A DNA stretch of 64,000 bases from assembly GCF_024722015.1 (NCBI RefSeq), contig NZ_JANQBD010000029.1, positions 1-64,000 of the forward strand. Reading direction: 5' to 3'. The notes beneath the pieces are model-generated. The model made no database searches. It worked only from the letters and a program-made list of their open reading frames with translations, and was not told where the DNA came from. Position 1 is the first letter of the stretch. Each line of letters starts with the position of its first letter. Made by a program: the position numbers and the translations under genes. This document shows, piece by piece, positions 44,792 through 53,204 of the stretch. The stretch is from Paenibacillus radicis (ex Xue et al. 2023) (GTDB lineage: Bacteria > Bacillota > Bacilli > Paenibacillales > NBRC-103111).

Positions 44792-44912
44792 CTTATGATG
44801 GTGAGTGTAAAGCTGCATTTTTTAAAATTAGGGCTATTCAGTTTGGAAATTGTAATGATTCTTTAGTTTTTGATGATTTCTTTATTAAAGCTTTTACGTT
44901 ATAAATGTAATC

Positions 44913-44946
44913 AGAGTGCGCACTCTATTGTTTGAAAACGCTTTAA
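44913..44946 (+). promoter_or_regulatory. 14-bp palindrome plus LacI/CcpA-type operator before the second PL6 gene
   Basis: AGAGTGCGCACTCT at 44913-44926 is a perfect palindrome. Seven bases later comes TGAAAACGCTTTAA (44933-44946), the same operator core as at 32660-32673. Together they suggest two regulators acting on the lyase promoter. Confidence 0.6.
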
Positions 44947-45009
44947 TAGCTCGGTGTCGAAGGGAATGTCGGTAAATTCATAAAATCATGCTGAAAAGGA
45001 TGTGCATGG

Positions 45010-47301
45010 ATGATATTACGTAAAAAGGCTTTCGCTTTCGTTTTATGTGTGTGTTTGCTTCTCTCGATGCTTCCGCTGCCCGTATTTGCGGTTGATGCGA
45101 AATTAACAGTCCCGGCGTCTGGTGTAACAGCCAGCGCTGACGATGGAAACGTACCCGCCAATACAGTCGATGGGAATTTAACAACCCGCTGGTCCGCATC
45201 AGGTAACGGACAATGGATTCAGTATGATCTCGGCTCCAATAAAAAGGTGGCCTACATCAAGATAGCTTTTGTAAGCGGAGATACGAGGACATCCACTTTT
45301 GATATCCAGACCTCTACGGACAACGTGAACTTTACGACTGTACAGACTAATGTAACCAGCAGCTTGAATACGAGCCTGCAAACCTTTGATTTCCCGGATG
45401 TGAGCTCGGCTCGATATGTACGAATCCTCGGTCACGGCAACTCCCTCAACGCATGGAATAGCTACACCGAGGTTGAGATTTATGGGGATACAGCTATTAC
45501 CACAGATGCAAAATTTCCAGTCCCCGGGACTTCCGTTACGGCTAGCTCCAATGATGGGAACGTGCCCGCCAATACAGTTGACGGGAATTTAACAACCCGC
45601 TGGTCGGCGTCGGGCGACGGCCAGTGGATCCAGTATGATCTCGGCTCCAATAAAAAGGTGGCCTACATCAAGATAGCCTTTGTAAGCGGAGATACGAGAA
45701 CGTCCACCTTCGATATCCTGACCTCTACGAACAATGTGAATTTTACTACTGTGCAGACTAACGTGACCAGCAGCTTGAATACGAGCCTGCAAACCTTTGA
45801 TTTTCCGGATGTGAGCTCGGCTCGATATGTGCGGATCGTCGGTCATAGCAACTCCTTGAACGCATGGAATAGCTACACCGAGGTAGAGATTTACGGCACG
45901 GATACCAATTCCAATCCAGGCAATGAGGTTTCTGTTTCTACCTCTGCGCAATTGGCTTCAGCCATAAGCAGTGCCAGTGCCGGTACGACAATCGTACTCG
46001 CGAACGGTACCTACACACAAAGTGGGGCTTTTAAAATAAATAACAAAGCCGGAACGGCCGGCAGCCCTATCACGATTAAAGCGGCAAATCAGGGACAGGC
46101 GATTATTTCCGGTGGCGCCTTCATCGAAGTGAATAACTCGTCCTACGTTATTATTCAGGGATTGAAGTTTACCAACACAGGAAACAATGCCCTCCTCTTA
46201 AACGGATCCAATAACATCCAGGTTACCCGAAATAAATTTGCTTTGCCTGCAACTGGCGGAGCCCTTATTTGGCTTCAGGTCAGCGGAGCTAATAGTCATC
46301 ACAATCGGATCGACCATAATGACTTCGGTAACAAGAGCGATACCAACCCGCTCATTGCCTACGAAGGAGACGGTAATGGGAACATCTCTCAATACGATAT
46401 TATAGAATATAACTACTTCCATGATGTTGGACCTTGGGTTGATAATGGGAAGGAAACGATCCGCCTCGGGCTGTCGGGAATCTCATTGTCCAATGGGTAT
46501 AACACGATCCAGCATAATTTATTTGAGAATACCGATGGTGAACCGGAAATCGTTTCTGTGAAAAGCAGCAATAACACAGTCCGTTATAACACCTTCAAAA
46601 CTTCAAAGGGAGGATTAACCTCCAGACATGGCCATAGCAACAGCTTCTATGGGAACTTCTTTCTTGGCGATGGCGTAGAATCGGAAGAGGCAGGGATTCG
46701 GATATATGGGAATGACCATAAGATATACAACAACTACATGGAGAATTTGACCAAGGATGCCATTATTCTCGATAACGGCAATTATGACGGCGGTTCCAGC
46801 GGGTATCCCGCGAATCCGTCTGCCGATGATTTGAGAGCACAGTGGAAAATTTATCGTGCCCAAGTCGTCAACAATACGATTGTAAACAGCACAACAGGAA
46901 TTATTGTCGGTTCCGGCAAGACCTATGCTACGCAGGACAGCAGAATTGCTAACAATATAATCAAGAATTCCAGCGGTATTCTTTATAATGAAATCGTGTC
47001 TACCAATACCGTATTTGAAGGAAACATGGGCAGCGGCGGTACTCTGAAAAGCAACTCATCGAGAACCGCTTCTGAGATACTGGGTTCAGATCCGGCATTT
47101 ACAACTATTAACGGATTGCAAAAGCTGTCCGCTACGAGTCCGGCAATAAACTATGCCAAGGGCAGCTACCCTTTTGTATCGGAGGATATGGATGGAGAAA
47201 CACGCTCCATCAACGATGCCGGAGCAGATGAACGCTCCGGAGCTACAAGCTTTCCGAACCATCCGCTGACAGCGGCAGAGGTTGGGCCAAGCGCGCCATA
47301 A
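45010..47301 (+). CDS. Secreted PL6 polysaccharide lyase with two discoidin domains
   Basis: 763 residues. Signal peptide (to about 26), two F5/8 type C domains (about 33-160 and 170-297) that are nearly identical, then a PL6 beta-helix (about 305-760). The PL6 signature shows NGKETIRLG, catalytic lysine in EIVSVKSS and arginine in TSRHGH, as in the SLH-anchored lyase at 32696, with which the catalytic part is clearly paralogous. It has no SLH domain, so it is released or polysaccharide-bound through its discoidin domains. AAAAGGATG lies upstream of the ATG. It shares an operator motif with the other lyase. Alginate or chondroitin/dermatan are the family's usual substrates. Confidence 0.87.
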   Translation: MILRKKAFAFVLCVCLLLSMLPLPVFAVDAKLTVPASGVTASADDGNVPANTVDGNLTTRWSASGNGQWIQYDLGSNKKVAYIKIAFVSGDTRTSTFDIQTSTDNVNFTTVQTNVTSSLNTSLQTFDFPDVSSARYVRILGHGNSLNAWNSYTEVEIYGDTAITTDAKFPVPGTSVTASSNDGNVPANTVDGNLTTRWSASGDGQWIQYDLGSNKKVAYIKIAFVSGDTRTSTFDILTSTNNVNFTTVQTNVTSSLNTSLQTFDFPDVSSARYVRIVGHSNSLNAWNSYTEVEIYGTDTNSNPGNEVSVSTSAQLASAISSASAGTTIVLANGTYTQSGAFKINNKAGTAGSPITIKAANQGQAIISGGAFIEVNNSSYVIIQGLKFTNTGNNALLLNGSNNIQVTRNKFALPATGGALIWLQVSGANSHHNRIDHNDFGNKSDTNPLIAYEGDGNGNISQYDIIEYNYFHDVGPWVDNGKETIRLGLSGISLSNGYNTIQHNLFENTDGEPEIVSVKSSNNTVRYNTFKTSKGGLTSRHGHSNSFYGNFFLGDGVESEEAGIRIYGNDHKIYNNYMENLTKDAIILDNGNYDGGSSGYPANPSADDLRAQWKIYRAQVVNNTIVNSTTGIIVGSGKTYATQDSRIANNIIKNSSGILYNEIVSTNTVFEGNMGSGGTLKSNSSRTASEILGSDPAFTTINGLQKLSATSPAINYAKGSYPFVSEDMDGETRSINDAGADERSGATSFPNHPLTAAEVGPSAP
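45107..45900 (+). repeat. Tandem duplication of a discoidin-domain coding segment
   Basis: Two copies of about 385 bp start 411 bp apart. Long stretches are identical at DNA level, for example GGGAATTTAACAACCCGCTGG in both (a 20-plus-base match at about 45172 and 45583). The close DNA identity indicates a recent duplication or gene conversion. Confidence 0.85.
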
Positions 47302-47311
47302 AGTAATATGG

Positions 47312-47343
47312 AATCCGCACAAGTCTCAATTGTGCGGATTTTT
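47312..47343 (+). terminator. Terminator after the secreted PL6 gene
   Basis: AATCCGCACAA pairs with TTGTGCGGATT around GTCTCAA and three further T follow. Confidence 0.9.
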
Positions 47344-47457
47344 ATGTTTAGTCGACGATTAAAGGAGTTTTCTGTCGGATTGAGGAATATGTCTAGTGAC
47401 TATTTGCAGGAATTCACGGCGGGTTCTTGGCGATAGGGTTCATAGAAAGACGATCTC

Positions 47458-49950
47458 TTGGGGATGGTGAGTCTATTGCTGCGGGACCTGATACTGAATT
47501 TTGCGATCATTAGCATATTTGTATTTTTGGCAGCACCCTTATTTTTCAGAATGAAGAATGAGGCGAAGCCTAATTGGTTATACCGGTTATATGTTGGCGC
47601 TGCTCATGGAGGACTCGGCGTCGTTTTGTTGTTTTTTAGTATCAAGACTAGTGAGTCTACCGTTCTTAACTTTAGAGGGATTGCCTTTCTTCTATCCTCC
47701 TTCTTCGGCGGACCCGTTAGCAGCATTATCACCTACTTATTTGTCATCATCGGGCGGCTGGTAACAGAAGGTAATCTCAATATCATCCAGGCTGGAATAG
47801 GCTTTGCAGCAGCCTTTGGAACAGGGATTTTATTTAGCCAAATCAAATCCTATGGACTGAAGTGGACTGCCGGCACCTTGTTTTTGCTTAACTTTTATTA
47901 TTTCAGCCTATGGTATGTTGCCCAAGCTTCTCTGGATAAAGTCTGGCCTTATATCCTTTATCAGTCATGCGGTGCCTTAATGGTTGCCCTTTTTCTTCGC
48001 TATTTGCTTCATACCCACCAATTCCAACAGACAGCCAAGCAGCTCGAACGGGAAATGATTCATATGCTCTGCCTGCAGCCGGGATTTACTTTTAAGTTTC
48101 ATAAGAGAGAGGATGGCAAATTCGTATACGGATTAATAGAAGGAGAATTGTTAAAGCGGCTGGGGGCGAAGGCGAGTCTTTTAACAGGCCGAGCGGTTGA
48201 GGAAATTGAGGCTTTTTCCGATGAGTTTGTGGCAATGTTGAATAAGCATTATGGTCGGGCATGGAAGGGCGAAAGAGTTGTTTTTGAAGCGGAATTGGAT
48301 TCATACAGCATCCTGGTAACATTAAATCCCGTCTTTATTAATAAGGAAGTCAGCTATGTTATAGGCAACGCTATAGATATTTCCGAAAACAAGGCAGCCG
48401 ATAAAATCATACAAGCAAGCGAGGAACGATATCGCAGATTGGTGGAAAATTCACAGGATTATATCCTTGGCTTTGATATACATGGCAATGTGACCTCCGT
48501 GAACCAAAAATTAATTCATGCTTATCAACTGCATAGCAAGCCAACCACAGGGATGCCTTTGACGGATCTCATTAGCATAAACGAGGTAGGGGAATGGCAG
48601 CGATATTTTCAACAGGCTGTGCATCGGCAAGCGTCCCAGCAGTTTGAAATGACCTTGAAGCTGCCCGGTGGGAGTGAGCATATTTACACGGTCTCGTTGT
48701 CGCCAATAATGGATGGGAATCAAGAAATAATAAGCATTACCTGCACATTTCACGACATTACGGATTTGAAAAAGCGCAAAGAGGCCGATGAGTCTAATTG
48801 GGCGAAAAGTCGGTTTCTAGCTCAAATGAGCCACGAAATACGCACACCAATCAATGCCGTCATTGGTCTTAACTACTTGCTTCAGCAGACGGACTTATCG
48901 GAGCATCAAAAGGAATATGTAGACAAATCCATGCGATCGGCTCAAGGCTTGCTGACGATTATTAATGACATCCTTGATTTCTCCAAAATTGAGGCCCAAA
49001 AAATCGTCATGGAGCAAATCGAATTCGATTTGTTTGAAGTGCTTCATACGTTAACCGATATGATCAGCTTGCAAGCTTATGATAAAGGATTGGTTCTACA
49101 TACCGCTGTACATCGTAACGTTCCACAGAAGCTTATTGGCGATCCGTTCCGATTAAATCAGGTGCTCTTAAATTTAACTAATAATGCGCTAAAGTTCACG
49201 GATGCCGGCCAAATATCGATTTTGATAGACAGGGTTTCACATCATGAAGATGGCGTAACGCTTCGTTTTACGGTTCGTGATACGGGGATAGGCTTAACCT
49301 GGGAACAGCAAAAGCAGCTATTCCAGGAATTTATTCAGGCCGATATGTCCACAACGCGGAAGTATGGAGGAACGGGGCTTGGTCTTGTCATTAGCAAAAA
49401 TCTGGTGGAGCTTATGGGCGGGGCCATCGGCGTTGAGAGCGAGCTTGGCCAAGGCAGCTGTTTTTATTTTACCGCACGGTTCGGCATTAGCCCTCAGATA
49501 ATTTCCAAGGTTGCTATAGACCTGCCTTTCAATGATCAAGCAGACAGATATGCTTTACTTCGTCATGCAGACGTTTTATTAGTGGAAGATAATGAAATCA
49601 ACCAACTGGTGGCCAAGGAAATTCTCAAAGAGATGGGAGTTCGGGTTGATGTAGCGGTAAATGGGGAGGAAGCGGTGAAATGTGTTGAAGGCAAGCGGTA
49701 TAATGCGATTCTGATGGATTTGCAGATGCCTGTTATGGACGGCTACGAAGCTGCCGGAATAATACGGAAGCTCGAATATGCTAAAGACACGCCTATCATA
49801 GCTATGACTGCGGATGCTATGACTGGAGTTAAGGAGCAGGTGCTCAAAGCCGGGATGGACGAATATATAACCAAACCCTTTGAACCGGCTCAGCTCTATA
49901 GTATGCTTCAGCGGGTTATACAAGCTTCAAGACGGATGCGCTCCAATTGA
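47458..49950 (+). CDS. Hybrid sensor histidine kinase with 5TM-LYT sensor
   Basis: About 830 residues. The N-terminal 5TMR-LYT-type membrane domain (about 5-190) has the GGPVSSII and IGRLVTEG motifs. Then come a PAS-like region, a clear PAS domain (about 325-440), HisKA with H459 (QMSHEIRTPINA), HATPase_c (N, G1 and G2 boxes; TGLGLVISKNL) and a C-terminal receiver with phospho-acceptor D754 (LMDLQMPVMDGYE). No DNA-binding output is present, so the signal must pass on by phosphorelay or protein contact. The start is unsure: TTG 47458, ATG 47464 or TTG 47476 (which would use GGTGAG). Its stimulus is unknown; LYT domains in other proteins sense cell-wall or membrane state. Confidence 0.85.
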   Translation: MGMVSLLLRDLILNFAIISIFVFLAAPLFFRMKNEAKPNWLYRLYVGAAHGGLGVVLLFFSIKTSESTVLNFRGIAFLLSSFFGGPVSSIITYLFVIIGRLVTEGNLNIIQAGIGFAAAFGTGILFSQIKSYGLKWTAGTLFLLNFYYFSLWYVAQASLDKVWPYILYQSCGALMVALFLRYLLHTHQFQQTAKQLEREMIHMLCLQPGFTFKFHKREDGKFVYGLIEGELLKRLGAKASLLTGRAVEEIEAFSDEFVAMLNKHYGRAWKGERVVFEAELDSYSILVTLNPVFINKEVSYVIGNAIDISENKAADKIIQASEERYRRLVENSQDYILGFDIHGNVTSVNQKLIHAYQLHSKPTTGMPLTDLISINEVGEWQRYFQQAVHRQASQQFEMTLKLPGGSEHIYTVSLSPIMDGNQEIISITCTFHDITDLKKRKEADESNWAKSRFLAQMSHEIRTPINAVIGLNYLLQQTDLSEHQKEYVDKSMRSAQGLLTIINDILDFSKIEAQKIVMEQIEFDLFEVLHTLTDMISLQAYDKGLVLHTAVHRNVPQKLIGDPFRLNQVLLNLTNNALKFTDAGQISILIDRVSHHEDGVTLRFTVRDTGIGLTWEQQKQLFQEFIQADMSTTRKYGGTGLGLVISKNLVELMGGAIGVESELGQGSCFYFTARFGISPQIISKVAIDLPFNDQADRYALLRHADVLLVEDNEINQLVAKEILKEMGVRVDVAVNGEEAVKCVEGKRYNAILMDLQMPVMDGYEAAGIIRKLEYAKDTPIIAMTADAMTGVKEQVLKAGMDEYITKPFEPAQLYSMLQRVIQASRRMRSN

Positions 49951-50040
49951 TTGCCTTTTCGTAATCCCCTTATATTTCCTGTAATGGTTTTTCTGCTTTC
50001 AGCAGAAAATGAATCATATCAAATCAACAGGGGATAAGGG

Positions 50041-51156
50041 ATGGTTACTATCAATAAATATGCAGTTATGTTCTTCTCAATAGCATTCTTATTTATATTT
50101 TTTGATCCTCATGCTCTCGCGGCTCCTGAATCCAAAGCGATATTGACAGTGAAGGCTTCCACGGAAGCACAAATGCAAACGCAGCTAACCTTGGACAATA
50201 AATGGCTCCAGCATATCAGTCGTAACAGCACGCGTACAACCGCTTCTATTATTCCAGTTACAGACACCGCTCTGACCCTTGTAGATAAGGGAGTTACGGT
50301 AACTTATTCGGTAGACCGCAAAGGCGGTTTGTATCATATAGAAACCAACGAAATGATTCAATTGAATACGAAAATAAAGCTGAAGCTTGCGAAATATGTT
50401 CAGCGTGTACGATCTGCGCATTATGGGAAAATTTTGCCGTGGGATAAGGCGAAAGGGATCATTCCAAAGAAAAAGAAGTTTAAAGTCATCGATGTAGAGT
50501 CGGGACTGAGCTTTAATGTGCAAAGAAGAGCGGGCACGCATCATGCAGATGTACAACCTCTGACCAAAGAAGATACCGCAGTCATGAAACAAATTTATAA
50601 TGGTAAATGGAGCTGGAGGCGGAAAGCCATTATTGTGCAAACGGAGGATAAGTTCCTCGCCGCTTCTATGCATGGCATGCCGCATGGAGGGGATGGAATC
50701 CCTGACAATGACTTTTCCGGCCATTTTTGTATTCACTTTCTGGGGAGCACGACTCACGGTTCGGGCAACGTTGACCCCGAGCATCAGTTAATGGTGTATA
50801 AAGCAGGCGGAAAGCTGGATGAGTACTTCATGCAGGCATCTCCATATGAGATAGTGAATGCTTATTTCAACGCCTTTAATTTTCGTGATTCGCAAATTTT
50901 GAAAATGAGCTTCTCCAATGCCAAACATCATCAGCTTGAATTGTTATATAAAAATAAGGATCAAATTACAGGGATAAGTAAAAGGGTAAAAACGATGGCA
51001 AGAGACACTTCTGGGCTGCTCTCATTGGAAATTCCAGTGGAGGTTGGCATTACTCGGGGAGGGCGTGGCGAGGAAAGGGCTACGTTACAGTTTCAGATGA
51101 AAAGAACGTCATTCTTCGAGCAGTGGAAAATTGATTCCATTGATATGATTTCTTAA
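50041..51156 (+). CDS. Conserved exported protein of unknown function
   Basis: 371 residues with a signal peptide (to about 28) and no other membrane segment. A conserved-looking core spans about 155-260 with FNVQRRAGTHHADVQPL, KWSWRRKAII, ASMHGMPHGGDGIPDN and GHFCIHFLGSTTHG..DPEHQ. The spaced His, Asp and Cys residues in the latter look like a metal or hydrolase site. I recall similar cores in Firmicutes exported proteins but cannot name a function; a cell-wall hydrolase or transpeptidase-like role is a guess. GGGGATAAGG precedes the ATG. The C-terminal 100 residues resemble a nuclear-transport-factor-2-like fold in pattern only. Confidence 0.6.
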   Translation: MVTINKYAVMFFSIAFLFIFFDPHALAAPESKAILTVKASTEAQMQTQLTLDNKWLQHISRNSTRTTASIIPVTDTALTLVDKGVTVTYSVDRKGGLYHIETNEMIQLNTKIKLKLAKYVQRVRSAHYGKILPWDKAKGIIPKKKKFKVIDVESGLSFNVQRRAGTHHADVQPLTKEDTAVMKQIYNGKWSWRRKAIIVQTEDKFLAASMHGMPHGGDGIPDNDFSGHFCIHFLGSTTHGSGNVDPEHQLMVYKAGGKLDEYFMQASPYEIVNAYFNAFNFRDSQILKMSFSNAKHHQLELLYKNKDQITGISKRVKTMARDTSGLLSLEIPVEVGITRGGRGEERATLQFQMKRTSFFEQWKIDSIDMIS

Positions 51157-51174
51157 CGACATTGCCGTAAAGGT

Positions 51175-51203
51175 AGGGCGCCTCCCAGAAGCGTCCTTTT
51201 TTG
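51175..51203 (+). terminator. Terminator after the exported-protein gene
   Basis: GGGCGC pairs with GCGTCC (one G-U) around CTCCCAGAA, followed by six T. Confidence 0.75.
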
Positions 51204-51276
51204 TTATCCAATTGGATGGAAGGCTTGTGTTATAATATAATTTTATTTATTAACCTTACTAAAGAAGGATGGAAAA

Positions 51277-52488
51277 ATGGACAAGCCACTAAGTAAAAAG
51301 AATGAGAAAGCACTATTGACCGCTTTGGCAAGGGCAAAAGAGGCGGGGAGACAAATGGAGATTAAAGAGGAGGAGAAGCGCTGGGTCCCAATCTCAGTGC
51401 CGGCTGCCCTCGGAGATTGCCTTACCGGTCTGACGAAAAGTGATTTATCGGACATACGTACAAATTTGGGTGTTTACGGAGCAAGCTCGCTAAAAAAACA
51501 AGAGTTGATCACGGTATTGGAACAGCAATTTCCGATTATGCTGCCTCATCTTTTAAATAAAATAGACGATACCCGCTATAAAATTATAAAGCAGATCGCA
51601 AGCGGCGGCGGACATGCTTTCCTGCCGTTGGAAACGAATCAGCTTAATTACTTTAAAGCTAGAGGAATGATCTTCTCAGGGACTCATAATGGGAAGAAGA
51701 CTTTGGTCATGCCGCAGGAAGTTCTCCAGTGCTTCAGTAAGATGGACACGAATTCCTTTCGCGAAACGGTTAGAAGAAACACGGAATGGGTGAGGCTTTC
51801 ACAAGGAATTCTTTTTTACTATGGTTTCATGGACTTTGAGCAATTATGGAGCATGGTGACTTCTCATGCGGGTACGAATGAAATGCAGAGTGATTATTTA
51901 CCGGTTCTGGAGGAGGCTTCAAGGTTCTACAAGGACATTCAATTTAGGACCGAGGGGGTTTCAAATAGTAGGGTTCTGAACGTGGGAGAATTGAAGGATG
52001 AGCATCAGGCGAGACCTGACTTGTCGTTCTATCCATTTACAAAAGCTCAGCTGATTGCTGCAGGTGAGCCGGACTTTGTGGACTCAACTCGAATCTACCA
52101 AGCCTTTGTCAGTTTCATAATGGATTATTACCCCATAGACCGCGACAAGGCAGATAGTCTGGTGAAAGACTGTGTATATGCTGTTCAGAACGGAGAGGCA
52201 CCGGGTAACTTGCTCCAGATGTTTCAATACCAATTGGTGATTGATAATATGGAATTGATAAAAGGTTTTATGGATCATATTGTTAAGTTGAGTAATTCTA
52301 CCAAACAATGGTTTCTCAAGGGTTATTCTCCAGATGATTTATCTTCTTCTAGAAATACACCGATTATTGTGCAGCCTGCTCCACACAAGGCTGAAGTTAT
52401 TGATATAGTAACGAGGAATAAAGTGGGGCGTAACGACCCATGTCCTTGCGGCAGCGGCAAAAAATTCAAGAAGTGCTGCGGCCAATAA
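51277..52488 (+). CDS. SEC-C motif protein with SAP/Rho-N-like domain
   Basis: 403 residues. The last 22 hold the SEC-C zinc motif CPCGSGKKFKKCCG, the module found at the C-terminus of SecA, where it binds SecB or ribosome. Residues about 50-90 (LSDIRTNLGVYGASSLKKQELI) resemble a SAP/Rho-N helix pair that often contacts nucleic acid. The middle part is not recognised. Cytosolic. Function unknown; a role in translation or protein targeting is speculative. AGAAGGATGG precedes the ATG. Confidence 0.72.
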   Translation: MDKPLSKKNEKALLTALARAKEAGRQMEIKEEEKRWVPISVPAALGDCLTGLTKSDLSDIRTNLGVYGASSLKKQELITVLEQQFPIMLPHLLNKIDDTRYKIIKQIASGGGHAFLPLETNQLNYFKARGMIFSGTHNGKKTLVMPQEVLQCFSKMDTNSFRETVRRNTEWVRLSQGILFYYGFMDFEQLWSMVTSHAGTNEMQSDYLPVLEEASRFYKDIQFRTEGVSNSRVLNVGELKDEHQARPDLSFYPFTKAQLIAAGEPDFVDSTRIYQAFVSFIMDYYPIDRDKADSLVKDCVYAVQNGEAPGNLLQMFQYQLVIDNMELIKGFMDHIVKLSNSTKQWFLKGYSPDDLSSSRNTPIIVQPAPHKAEVIDIVTRNKVGRNDPCPCGSGKKFKKCCGQ

Positions 52489-52559
52489 TCAATAAGAGCG
52501 GTCGCAAGTCCATAAGCTACTCATCCCAACTCTACAATGTATGCATATGCACACAAAAG

Positions 52560-52592
52560 AACCTGAGGCCAAGCCCGCGGCCTCAGGTTTTC
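52560..52592. terminator. Bidirectional terminator between convergent genes
   Basis: AACCTGAGGCC pairs with GGCCTCAGGTT, flanked by AAAAG on one side and TTTTCC on the other, so it can serve both the SEC-C gene and cwlJ. Confidence 0.85.
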
Positions 52593-52597
52593 CTTAC

Positions 52598-53026
52598 TCA
52601 ATAAGTGTTGTAAATATTTTCGCACTCTTCTCCTGTCGGTTGGTAGAAGCAGTGCTTTTTGTAACGTCCTACGAGCGGCTGATTATACCAAGTGTCAGGA
52701 CAGTCTCCTTCGGGTCTGAAATACCACAAGCTGAATTTGCCCGGCCACAATCTTTCTCCATCGACTGACCTTCGAGCCAATCGTTTATCGCGGTCTCTTG
52801 ATTTTTGATAAAAATATCCGTGCTGAACAGCTTCGAAAGCATGCGGCTGGTAGATCATTTGCTCGATGGTACGGATATTTTTAAAATCAGAGCAATCCCC
52901 CCGGATTCGATTAACGCCCACATTTCCAACAAGCAGCATCCCCTGCTCGCCTTCGCCCTCTGCTTCGGCTCTAAGTAATCTTGCCAAGAGATCAATATCT
53001 TGCTCCCTTGCCTTCACGACAGCCAT
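52598..53026 (-). CDS. cwlJ: Spore cortex-lytic cell wall hydrolase CwlJ
   Basis: 142 residues, the length of CwlJ, and without the signal peptide and peptidoglycan-binding domain of SleB. The hydrolase_2 fold shows LLARLLRAEAEGEGEQGM with the catalytic glutamate, the NVGVNRI segment, FEAVQ and FSLWYFRPEG. CwlJ degrades cortex peptidoglycan during germination, triggered by calcium dipicolinate, and needs GerQ in Bacillus. AGAGGTG precedes the ATG at 53026. It adds to the sporulation genes in the window (cdaS, spo0M). Confidence 0.88.
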   Translation of the reverse strand: MAVVKAREQDIDLLARLLRAEAEGEGEQGMLLVGNVGVNRIRGDCSDFKNIRTIEQMIYQPHAFEAVQHGYFYQKSRDRDKRLARRSVDGERLWPGKFSLWYFRPEGDCPDTWYNQPLVGRYKKHCFYQPTGEECENIYNTY

Positions 53027-53204
53027 AATTTCACCTCTTAATTATCAGAATTATACGTCTGTGTCAAGCGGTCTAGTCATTTGACTAGTGTAATGTATGA
53101 GCGGCAGCCATTATTGGTGCCTAAATCAATCTGTAAACAAATAGGCTTATATGGTAACATATACAAAAACCAACATTAGAATAAGAAGGGCGAGATGCTT
53201 ATCT

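Noticed and set aside
44584..44904. Overlapping plus-strand frames and minus-strand frames around 44407-44904
   Set aside because: The interval is explained better by a terminator and a stem-rich RNA candidate. The frames have no ribosome-binding sites and several overlap each other on both strands.
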